A DNA stretch of 12,712 nt. It comes from CBFGTJ01 sp965651815 (GTDB lineage Bacteria > Actinomycetota > Acidimicrobiia > Acidimicrobiales > Microtrichaceae). Location of the stretch: contig CBFGTJ010000088.1 in assembly GCA_965651815.1 (NCBI GenBank), positions 1 to 12,712 on the forward strand. Reading direction: 5' to 3'. Below, piece after piece: positions 1 through 5,204 of the stretch (position 1 is its first letter; each line of letters begins with the position of its first letter). The translations under genes and the position numbers were made by a program. Below the pieces are notes generated by a model. It was not told where the DNA came from. It did not search any database and saw nothing but the letters and a program-made list of their open reading frames with translations.

Positions 1-173
1 GCAAGTACGACCGCCCTGGCTACGAGGACAAGTCGTTCGGTCAGGCGGTCGACCAGGATGCCGAGCTCGTCGACCAGCTGGTCGAGGAGGAGGGCGGTGA
101 CACGGACGCCGCCGAGGAGCGATTCGAGGACGAGTCCGCCGGGTCACCCGCGCTGAAGCGGCAGCAGGGCTGA
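1..173 (+). CDS. 3' end of a small acidic hypothetical protein
   Basis: An open frame enters from the left edge (first full codon at base 3) and ends at TGA 171-173, leaving 56 C-terminal residues. The visible part is hydrophilic and acidic: it opens KYDRPGYEDKSFGQAVDQDA, is rich in Glu/Asp (LVEEEGG, AAEERFEDES) and ends in a short basic tail (LKRQQG). It has no hydrophobic segment, so it is probably a soluble cytoplasmic protein. The codons end almost entirely in G or C, as in the other genes here, which supports real coding. Small acidic proteins of this look are common in actinobacteria, but I cannot assign a family or function. The start lies outside the window. The gene faces the minus-strand block, with a hairpin between them. 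Confidence 0.7.
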   Translation, partial: KYDRPGYEDKSFGQAVDQDAELVDQLVEEEGGDTDAAEERFEDESAGSPALKRQQG

Positions 174-187
174 CCGGTAGAGCGGTC

Positions 188-222
188 GGGCGGTCCCGGG
201 GTGCTGGGCTCCGGGACCGTCC
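188..222. terminator. Bidirectional hairpin terminator between convergent genes
   Basis: CGGTCCCGG (191-199) and CCGGGACCG (211-219) are perfect complements around an 11-base loop. The stem extends outward by a G-T wobble (190/220) and two G-C pairs (189/221, 188/222), giving about 12 pairs. It lies exactly between the stop of the plus-strand gene (173) and the stop of the minus-strand gene (229), where a terminator serving both directions is expected. There is no T-tract on either side, which is usual for G+C-rich actinobacterial terminators. Confidence 0.6.
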
Positions 223-228
223 CCGCGC

Positions 229-387
229 TCAGCCCGCTGGGCCCGCTGGCTCGTCGTCCTCGTCAGCCTCGTCGGCCGCGTCGGAGGGTGGCTCCTCGGC
301 GGGCGGGTCGACCTCGGTCCACGAGGTCGCGCCCGGCTCACCGTTGCGGATGTCGGCCTCGAGGATCCCCTCGTCGACGTCGCCCAT
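229..387 (-). CDS. Small acidic hypothetical protein (52 aa)
   Basis: ATG at 387-385 and TGA at 231-229 give 52 residues. The protein begins MGDVDEGILEADIRNGEPGA, has a short TSWTEVDPP segment, then a Glu/Asp/Pro/Ala-rich tail (EADEDDEPAG). It is strongly acidic, has no cysteine, and is probably disordered. Codons end almost always in G or C. A GGTAGG/GGTGA stretch just upstream could act as ribosome-binding site. The gene lies 34 bp after the stop of the 231-residue ferritin-like gene on the same strand, so it is probably the last gene of that operon, although a GTGGGTAGG motif 9 bases before the ATG could be part of its own promoter. The function is unknown; an accessory role for the ferritin-like proteins is only a guess from position. 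Confidence 0.6.
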   Translation of the reverse strand: MGDVDEGILEADIRNGEPGATSWTEVDPPAEEPPSDAADEADEDDEPAGPAG

Positions 388-405
388 GCGGGGTCACCTA
401 CCCAC

Positions 406-432
406 GGTCAGCCGAACCCCGTCAGCTGAACC
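406..432. repeat. Tandem 13-bp direct repeat, period 14
   Basis: GGTCAGCCGAACC (406-418) and CGTCAGCTGAACC (420-432) match at 11 of 13 positions. The second copy covers the stop codon of the ferritin-like gene and the first lies in the gap before the 52-residue gene. On the minus strand it reads as two GGTTCxGCTGAC boxes directly upstream of that gene. It may be a binding site or a chance duplication; nothing else supports either. Confidence 0.35.
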
Positions 433-1117
433 ACTCCTTGACGGTGGCCACCATCTCCTCGGCCTTCGCCCCGACCTTCGCCATCGTCGGGCTGCTGGCC
501 TGCAGGCGGGTCATCTTCGCCTTCGTGTCGCTCGCCCAGCGGAGGTGCTCGTCCTCCTGGGGCCCCACCTCGCGCACGGCCCTGCTGAGCACCTCGCGGA
601 CCTCGCCGTCGGGCAGGTCCTCGCACAGCTGCGCCAGGTTCGCCCAGTTGGCGTGGTCGGTGGTCTCCGCGAGCAGGACCGCGTCGAGCATCACCATCTC
701 GCGCACCATCACGTCCGCGGTGCCGTCGAGGCGGAACGTGGACTCGAGCAGGGACGTGTCCATGCCCTGCACCGCCCGCGCGATCGGGCTGACGTACTGG
801 GGGTCCCCGCCGATCGCGGCGATCGCGTCCTCGAGCAGCTCGACGTGCCGCTCGGTCTCGCGGCCGAACTCCTCGTAGCGCGCCCGCAGCACCGGGTTGG
901 CGGTGCGACCCGCCACCGAGCGGTACAGGTGGGTGCCGCAGCGCTCGTGGGTGAGCGCGGCGCTGAGCAGGTCGGCGACGAAGGCGCCGTTGACGCCGGT
1001 CCCCTCGAAGGGGGCGCCGAGCGCCTCGTCGTCGACCGCGTACGGCGGCTCGGCGAGGAGGGCGTGCGACGCCTTCGTGGTGGCGCCCGTCGCCCGGGTG
1101 GGCGTGAGTGTCGTCAT
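422..1117 (-). CDS. Ferritin-like domain protein (231 aa)
   Basis: ATG at 1117-1115 to TGA at 424-422 gives 231 residues. The start is preceded by a GGAG ribosome-binding site (ACGGAGCACAC). After a roughly 40-residue Thr/Ala-rich leader the protein is almost all helix and carries regularly spaced Glu/His pairs as in the ferritin-like four-helix bundle: HERCGTH (E58, H63), RETERH (E87/E89, H91), AETTDH (E151, H155) and EDEH (E188, H191). In that superfamily such residues bind a di-iron or di-manganese centre; metal binding here is inferred. There is no signal peptide or membrane segment, so it should be cytoplasmic. The exact family is uncertain (DUF892/YciF-like bundles are the nearest general resemblance). 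It begins 32 bp after the stop of the 407-residue ferritin-like gene, so the two are probably co-transcribed. Oxidative or starvation stress and metal handling are plausible roles. Confidence 0.75.
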   Translation of the reverse strand: MTTLTPTRATGATTKASHALLAEPPYAVDDEALGAPFEGTGVNGAFVADLLSAALTHERCGTHLYRSVAGRTANPVLRARYEEFGRETERHVELLEDAIAAIGGDPQYVSPIARAVQGMDTSLLESTFRLDGTADVMVREMVMLDAVLLAETTDHANWANLAQLCEDLPDGEVREVLSRAVREVGPQEDEHLRWASDTKAKMTRLQASSPTMAKVGAKAEEMVATVKEWFS

Positions 1118-1149
1118 CGTGTGCTCCGTTCGTTCGGTTCGGACCGCGC

Positions 1150-2373
1150 TCAGCCGGCGGCCGCCGGCTGGCGGAGGTCCGCCACCGGGTGCTCGCCCTC
1201 GGACTCGTCGCGCACGTCGGTGCCGTTGCCGCCGACGCGCTGCTCGATCACCTGCTCGCTCGGCGCCCCACCGCGGTTCACCTTCGCCTGGTACTCGAAG
1301 TAGCGGTGGTCGTCGGGCAGGTCGTCGACGTCCACGTAGTCGAAGCCGTCCTTGCGGAGGTCGATCTGGGACTCGAGGACCGAGCGGACGTACTCCTTGT
1401 TGGTCTCGAAACGCACGGGTACGTCCGGCAGCGACGGCGGAAGGATCTCCGCCGCCTCCACGCCCTCGTAGCGTCGCAGCAGGTCGGCGGCCACCTGGAG
1501 CTGCCCGAGCTCCATCTCGAGGTGCAGGTCCCAGATCGAGCGGATCCGGTCGTCGACCTCGTCGGTCGACATGGACCAGTACATGTACACCTCGTTGTAC
1601 TTGTGGAAGACCAGCTGCTTGAGCCAGCTGTCCAGCGGGTCGATGAGCGAGCCGTAGTGGGTGACGTGCTGCTCCTCGATCGTCGCGATCTCGTCGTAGA
1701 GGCCCCGCGCGATCGGCTCGACGAACTCCGAGGAGTGGTTCATGTAGTAGTTCATCGTCTGCTGCTCGGCCGCGACGATCGTCATCACGTGCAGCCGCGT
1801 CAGCGGGTCGGCCGTGTGGGTGGAGACGTGCCCGTTCAGGTCGTCGTAGGGGTGCCGGTGCTCCACGACGGTCGGGCGCCCGGGGGTGATCTCGGTCAGG
1901 TGCCCGGTGAGCTCCGCGGCAGCCTTGCCGTCGAGCAGGTCGTAGAGGTTGGCGTAGCGGTAGAGGTGGTCGAAGTCCTCGAGCAGGCCGAAGTCGAGCG
2001 CCTGCTTCACGGCGGGGTTCGGCTCGGTTCGTGCGAGCCAGGCGGTGAGGTCGACCGCGACCTGCTCGTAGCCGATCGTGGTCTCCAACGGTGACTGGTC
2101 CCCCGGGTTGAGCCCGTTCACCGCACGCTGCTGCTGCTGGTCGAGGCGGCGCTGCAAGGCCAGCGCCTGCATGATCTCGAGGTTGTCGGTCATGCGGTGG
2201 AACTGGTGGGAGAAGATGATCGACTCCACCTCGATGCCGTTCATCAGGATGACGCGGGTGCGCGTGTGGGGGTGCACGTCCCGCTTGTCGTAGGGCTCGA
2301 CGTCGAGCTGCGACCAGGACCTGAGCTGGTCCTCGACGGGCATCCCCGCCTCCTCGAGTGGGTTGAACGACAT
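1150..2373 (-). CDS. Large ferritin-like protein (407 aa), function unknown
   Basis: ATG at 2373-2371 has a perfect AGGAGG (2379-2384) five bases upstream; TGA is at 1152-1150. The 407-residue product is helix-rich with no signal peptide or membrane span. Candidate metal ligands are spread as in ferritin-like bundles: ESIIFSHQFH (residues 50-59), GYEQ (E103), LEDFDH (E132, H136), AAEQQ (E203), IEEQHVTH (E233/E234, H236, H239) and HLEMELG (H284-E288). It is roughly twice the length of a classical ferritin, so it may hold two bundles or one bundle plus an added domain. The C-terminal 40 residues (from about 368) are Gly/Asp/Glu-rich and probably disordered. It resembles actinobacterial proteins annotated only as ferritin-like or hypothetical, and I do not know its reaction. 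It leads a probable operon with a second ferritin-like gene and a 52-residue gene. Confidence 0.75.
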   Translation of the reverse strand: MSFNPLEEAGMPVEDQLRSWSQLDVEPYDKRDVHPHTRTRVILMNGIEVESIIFSHQFHRMTDNLEIMQALALQRRLDQQQQRAVNGLNPGDQSPLETTIGYEQVAVDLTAWLARTEPNPAVKQALDFGLLEDFDHLYRYANLYDLLDGKAAAELTGHLTEITPGRPTVVEHRHPYDDLNGHVSTHTADPLTRLHVMTIVAAEQQTMNYYMNHSSEFVEPIARGLYDEIATIEEQHVTHYGSLIDPLDSWLKQLVFHKYNEVYMYWSMSTDEVDDRIRSIWDLHLEMELGQLQVAADLLRRYEGVEAAEILPPSLPDVPVRFETNKEYVRSVLESQIDLRKDGFDYVDVDDLPDDHRYFEYQAKVNRGGAPSEQVIEQRVGGNGTDVRDESEGEHPVADLRQPAAAG

Positions 2374-2404
2374 CGGGGCCTCCTCGTGGTCGGACCGTGC
2401 GTCC

Positions 2405-2433
2405 GTACCCGCACACCGCGGGGGCGCAGTACC
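2405..2433 (-). promoter_or_regulatory. Weak candidate SigF-type promoter for the ferritin-like operon
   Basis: In the 97-bp gap upstream of the 407-residue gene the minus strand carries GGGTAC (2410-2405), preceded at 18 bases by GGTAC (2433-2429). The -10 element fits the actinobacterial SigF/SigB consensus (GGTTT, 15-17 bases, GGGTA); the -35 and the spacing fit only loosely. Position is right for a short leader before the AGGAGG site. The gap also holds C/G-rich self-complementary stretches but no clean terminator that I can identify. Confidence 0.25.
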
Positions 2434-2470
2434 GCGCGGGCCGAGGTCGCACCCAGCGGTGAGGCGGCGC

Positions 2471-3043
2471 TCAGGAGAGGTGCTCGATGAGCTCCGACTT
2501 CGTCATCCGCGACGCGCCGCGCACCCCGAGCTCGCGGGCCCGCCGGCGCAGCTCCGCCGCGGTCATGGACCGGAGCTCGGTGGCGGCCTCCTCGACCAGC
2601 TCGTCCGCGGTGACCACCCCGTCGTCGTCCGCGTGCGTGCGGGTCGGGTCGTGGGCGGGCCGGTCGAGCAGCTCGGCGAGCACCGCGGCGTCGGCGACGG
2701 TGACGGTGAGGGCCGGGTGGCGGACCACGCCCAGGGGGTCGATGCCCCGCACCGGTCGCACGAACCGGATGCACACCCCCTCGTCCGGGTTCGTCGCGAA
2801 CGTGAGCCCCCGGTCCGTGAACGACACGTGCGCCGGGCCGATCACCTTCGGCCACGCGTACGGCCCGGTCACCGACGCGGACTCCACGTTGGACAGCTTC
2901 GTGCGGACGACCCACGGGCCGAACCTGGCGACCAGGCGGTCCTCCTCCAGCTCCACCCACGCGCTGGCGGGCGTGACGCCGACGAGCGCGGCGGGCAGGC
3001 GGAAGGCCGGGTGGAAGCGGAACTCGAAGCGGGTGTCGGCCAT
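2471..3043 (-). CDS. PH-like domain protein with C-terminal Rho_N/SAP-like motif (190 aa)
   Basis: ATG at 3043-3041, with AGGGG about ten bases upstream; TGA at 2473-2471. Residues 1-125 look like a beta-rich bacterial PH-like domain: FEFRFHPAFRLP, ELEEDRLVARFGPW, TKLSNVESASVTG and HVSFTDRGLTFAT alternate strand-forming and turn residues. A flexible acidic linker (about 128-145) follows. Residues 156-190 (MTAAELRRRARELGVRG, then MTKSELIEHL) form the helix-loop-helix pattern of the Rho N-terminal or SAP-type motif, which in other proteins binds nucleic acid. No membrane segment is visible. The gene starts 30 bp after the sigma-factor stop on the same strand, so it is very likely co-transcribed with it. 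A role in regulation, perhaps acting on the sigma factor or on nucleic acid, is inference only. Confidence 0.7.
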   Translation of the reverse strand: MADTRFEFRFHPAFRLPAALVGVTPASAWVELEEDRLVARFGPWVVRTKLSNVESASVTGPYAWPKVIGPAHVSFTDRGLTFATNPDEGVCIRFVRPVRGIDPLGVVRHPALTVTVADAAVLAELLDRPAHDPTRTHADDDGVVTADELVEEAATELRSMTAAELRRRARELGVRGASRMTKSELIEHLS

Positions 3044-3073
3044 CTCAGATGCCCCTGGTCGGTCGGGCGAGCC

Positions 3074-3823
3074 TCAACTGGCCGCGGCGCCACGCATGCG
3101 GGAGCGCAGGTCGATGAGCGTCTCGCGCAGGATGCGCGAGACGTAGGACTGCGACACGCCGATCGTCTCGGCGATCTCCGGCTGGCTGCGGTCCTCGAAG
3201 AAGCGGAGCCGGATGACCAGCTGTGCGCGCTCGTCGAGCGACTCGATGGCCGAGCGCAACAGGATCTGCAGCTCCACCTCGGCGAGCGTGGGGTCGAGCG
3301 CGCCGAGCACGTTCTCGAACCCGCGGGAGGTGCCGTCGGGGCCGGGTGGGCCGTCGATCTGGTCGGCGATGCGGGCATGTCCGGACTCGAAGCCCTCGAT
3401 CACCTGCTCCTCGTCGACGCCGAGCTCGACCGCGAGCTCCCTGACCGTGGGCGCCCGCCCGAGGCTGTGCCCGAGCTCCTCGCTGGTGCGCCGCAGCCGC
3501 AGGTAGAACTCCTGGGCCCGGCGGGGCGGCTTCACCGCCCAGGTGCGGTCGCGCAGGTAGCGCTTGAGCTCACCCTCCACGGTGCGGGAGGCGAAGGTCC
3601 GGAACGACGCCCCGAAGGAGGGGTCGAAGCGGTCGACCGCCTTGATGATGGCGAGCAGCGCGGTCTGTCGCAGGTCCTCGGCGCTGCACAACCCACCCCT
3701 GGCGTAGCGCTTGACGTGGTACTCGGCGAGGTGGAGGTGCTCCTCCACGATCCGGTTCCGCAGCCTCCGGTCGCCGGTCGCCCGGTACTCGCGCAACAGG
3801 TCGTCGACGTCGCTGTCCGGCAC
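3074..3823 (-). CDS. RNA polymerase sigma factor, SigB/SigF/SigG family (249 aa)
   Basis: GTG at 3823-3821 follows a good ribosome-binding site (AGGGGAAG, 3834-3827); TGA at 3076-3074. The protein is an alternative sigma-70-family factor that directs RNA polymerase to stress or developmental promoters. Region 2 spans about residues 24-95 (HLAEYHVKRYA, AEDLRQTALLAIIKAVDRFD, FRTFASRTVEGELKRYLRD). Region 3 is about 105-155 (LGRAPTVRELAVELGV). Region 4 is about 193-243 (SLDERAQLVIRLRFFEDRSQ and the helix-turn-helix EIAETIGVSQSYVSRIL). The length matches the SigB/SigF group, which lacks region 1.1. No anti-sigma kinase (RsbW-like) or anti-anti-sigma gene lies beside it; the next gene is the PH/Rho_N-like protein. 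A strong SigF-type promoter just upstream suggests it activates its own transcription. The paralogue cannot be fixed without comparison, so no symbol is given. Confidence 0.93.
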   Translation of the reverse strand: MPDSDVDDLLREYRATGDRRLRNRIVEEHLHLAEYHVKRYARGGLCSAEDLRQTALLAIIKAVDRFDPSFGASFRTFASRTVEGELKRYLRDRTWAVKPPRRAQEFYLRLRRTSEELGHSLGRAPTVRELAVELGVDEEQVIEGFESGHARIADQIDGPPGPDGTSRGFENVLGALDPTLAEVELQILLRSAIESLDERAQLVIRLRFFEDRSQPEIAETIGVSQSYVSRILRETLIDLRSRMRGAAAS

Positions 3824-3859
3824 AAGCTTCCCCTGGCGTAGTCGCGGTCGTCTCCGCCG

Positions 3860-3885
3860 TTACCCGGGGACCGGACTTCTCAACC
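3860..3885 (-). promoter_or_regulatory. SigF-type promoter of the sigma-factor gene
   Basis: On the minus strand GGTTG (3885-3881) is followed after exactly 15 bases by GGGTAA (3865-3860). This matches the SigF/SigB-family consensus GGTTT-N15-17-GGGTA in all but one -35 base. The expected transcription start, near 3853, would leave a leader of about 30 bases containing the ribosome-binding site of the sigma gene. Because the downstream gene encodes a factor of that same family, autoregulation is the simplest reading. Confidence 0.6.
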
Positions 3886-3911
3886 CCGCGGCGGTGGGTA
3901 GGGACCCGCGC

Positions 3912-3956
3912 ATGGCACTCCGACCCCCCTTCGAGCGGACGGCGGGCACCGCCTAG
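3912..3956 (+). CDS. Possible 14-codon leader peptide ahead of the 102-aa gene
   Basis: ATG 3912-3914 opens a 14-residue frame (MALRPPFERTAGTA) ending at TAG 3954-3956. It lies in the same frame as the 102-residue gene, nine bases before its ATG. A GGGTAGG motif sits nine bases upstream of the ATG, as it does before other genes here. It could be a translated leader that couples translation to the next gene. It may equally be chance; the peptide has no runs of a single amino acid that would suggest attenuation. Confidence 0.2.
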   Translation: MALRPPFERTAGTA

Positions 3957-3965
3957 GGCGTTCCG

Positions 3966-4274
3966 ATGGCTGCGGCCGTGTCCATCCCGATCTTCCTGCT
4001 CTTCGCGAACGAGCAGGGCGGCACGATCACCCTCGACTTCGTGCTCGCGGAGGACGCGGAGCGCAGCGACGGGTCGAAGGTGAGCGCCGGACAGCCGTTC
4101 GCGGCGTCCTTCACGCACGTGCCCGGCGTGCCGCCGTGGCAGACGATGCGCACCCTCGAGCGCTGGGCGGCCCGGTCCCGGGCCGTGCACGCGGTCAGCG
4201 GGATCGACTCCCAGTCCCGGCACCTGCTCGTGCTGAGCCAGGACGACAGCGAGGTCGTGCTCGAGTACTGGTGA
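3966..4274 (+). CDS. Hypothetical protein (102 aa)
   Basis: ATG 3966 is the first possible start after an in-frame TAG at 3954-3956; the stop TGA is at 4272-4274. Third positions are nearly all G or C. The N-terminus (MAAAVSIPIFLLFAN) is hydrophobic but short and lacks a positive n-region or clear cleavage site, so I do not call it a signal peptide. The rest looks like a small alpha/beta domain with alternating strands (GGTITLDFVLAED, HLLVLSQDDSEVVLEYW) and one helix (WQTMRTLERWAARSRAV). It has no cysteine and no recognisable catalytic motif. I do not recognise the family. It lies 26 bp before another small gene on the same strand and is divergent from the sigma operon across a 142-bp gap that holds the sigma promoter. 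Confidence 0.6.
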   Translation: MAAAVSIPIFLLFANEQGGTITLDFVLAEDAERSDGSKVSAGQPFAASFTHVPGVPPWQTMRTLERWAARSRAVHAVSGIDSQSRHLLVLSQDDSEVVLEYW

Positions 4275-4300
4275 GCCCGGCGGCCGGGTAGGCGACGGGC

Positions 4301-4567
4301 ATGACCCTGCCCGGCCGCGGCGCCGCGCGCCAGCGTCCCCACCACCGGACGCGGCGCGGTCCCGATTGGTCGGTCGCCGCGTGGTCGGTCTGGGAGCCGC
4401 TGCCCGACCCGCACGTTCGCCGCCGGCTCCGCCGGCAGCTGCGCCTCCAGCAGCTGCGGCGTCAGCGCGCCGCGGTGGCCGCGGCCGCCCTCCGCCACCC
4501 GTCGATGTACCGGGGCGAGGGGCACCCGCCGGCGACCGGACCGGTCACGGACGACGCCACGACCTGA
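4301..4567 (+). CDS. Small basic hypothetical protein (88 aa)
   Basis: ATG 4301 to TGA 4565-4567. Codon use strongly favours G/C in third positions, which separates this frame from competing frames in the same stretch. The protein is Arg-rich: an N-terminal basic segment (residues 5-20), a Trp-containing DWSVAAWSVWEPLPDP segment (22-37), then a long basic, probably amphipathic helix (39-64; RRQLRLQQLRRQRAAVAAAA) and a polar tail (HPSMYRGEG). Nucleic-acid or membrane-surface binding is possible from the charge, but nothing identifies a function. Its last 23 bases overlap the 3' end of the convergent FMN-binding protein gene. A weak GTAGG/GACGGG stretch precedes the start. Confidence 0.5.
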   Translation: MTLPGRGAARQRPHHRTRRGPDWSVAAWSVWEPLPDPHVRRRLRRQLRLQQLRRQRAAVAAAALRHPSMYRGEGHPPATGPVTDDATT

Positions 4568-5204
4568 CGGCGTCGGAGGGTCCGACGCCCTCGGGCAGGT
4601 CCGGCTCGGGCACCGGCTCGCCCGCGCGCAGCGCGAGCGGGAGCACCCCCGCCCACACCGGCAGGTCCCGGTCCCCGGGATCGTCGTTCGGGCCGCCGGT
4701 GCGGACCTTGACCGACGCCTCGTCGATCGGCAGCTCGAGCACCGCGGTCTGGCGGAGCTCGCCCGCGTCGGGCGGGCGGACCTCGGCGGCCCGCCCCGGG
4801 ACGACGTGGTCCACGAGCGCGTCCATCGCCGCGGCGGCCTCGTCGGGGTCCGGGATCCGCCGCGCCGTGCCGAGCACGACCGCGGACCGGTAGTTCATCG
4901 AGTGGTGGAAGCTCGAGCGCGACAGCACCAGCCCGTCGAGCAGGGTCACGGTGGCACACGCCGGCACGCCGGAGGAGAGGGTCCGCAGCAGCCGGCTCGC
5001 CACCGACCCGTGGAGGACGAGGCGGTCCCCGTCGCGGGCGTAGGCCATCGGCAGCACGAACGGCTGGCCGTCGACCGCGATGCCGACGTGCGCGACGAGC
5101 CCCTCGTCGAGGATCGAGTGGAGCGACTCCCGGTCGTACCGGCCACGTTCGCTGCGGCGCCGGACGCGGCTCCGTTCCGAGGGTGGGGTCGCGGCGCTGC
5201 TCAC
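4545..5204 (-). CDS. Pyridoxamine 5'-phosphate oxidase-like FMN-binding protein (219 aa)
   Basis: The start chosen is GTG 5204-5202 because it overlaps the upstream epimerase stop as GTGA, a classic coupling signal. The frame is open further upstream, but that part lies inside the epimerase gene. TGA is at 4547-4545. The sequence matches the split-barrel FMN-binding family that includes NimA-type nitroimidazole reductases (Pyridox_ox_2-like): RYDRESLHSILDEG (residues 22-35), the beta-barrel VAHVGIAVDGQPFVLPMAYA (38-56), a GDRLVLHGSVASRLLR strand-helix (59-74), SRSSFHHSMNYRSAVVLG (95-112), and the C-terminal VWAGVLPL motif (183-190). Such proteins bind FMN or F420 and reduce or detoxify small molecules; the substrate here is unknown. 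It is soluble, with no signal peptide. Confidence 0.85.
   Translation of the reverse strand: MSSAATPPSERSRVRRRSERGRYDRESLHSILDEGLVAHVGIAVDGQPFVLPMAYARDGDRLVLHGSVASRLLRTLSSGVPACATVTLLDGLVLSRSSFHHSMNYRSAVVLGTARRIPDPDEAAAAMDALVDHVVPGRAAEVRPPDAGELRQTAVLELPIDEASVKVRTGGPNDDPGDRDLPVWAGVLPLALRAGEPVPEPDLPEGVGPSDAVRSWRRP

Noticed and set aside
422..2452. 676-codon minus-strand frame spanning both ferritin-like genes
   Set aside because: Only its last 231 codons are the real ferritin-like gene. The upstream part is the wrong-frame shadow of the 407-aa gene, with Arg/Pro/Gly-rich translation typical of an out-of-frame reading of G+C-rich coding DNA.
2363..3841. 492-codon plus-strand frame opposite the sigma and PH-like genes
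   Set aside because: It is antisense to a sigma factor with all family motifs. The translation has low complexity and no domain pattern; long antisense frames are expected at this G+C content.
3953..4525. 190-codon minus-strand frame opposite the 102-aa and 88-aa genes
   Set aside because: Its composition is irregular (Ser/Arg/Cys-rich) and third-position G/C bias favours the plus-strand frames.
4366..4893. 175-codon plus-strand frame overlapping the 88-aa gene and the FMN-binding protein gene
   Set aside because: Pro/Ala/Ser repeats typical of a shadow frame; most of it is antisense to a clearly recognised protein.
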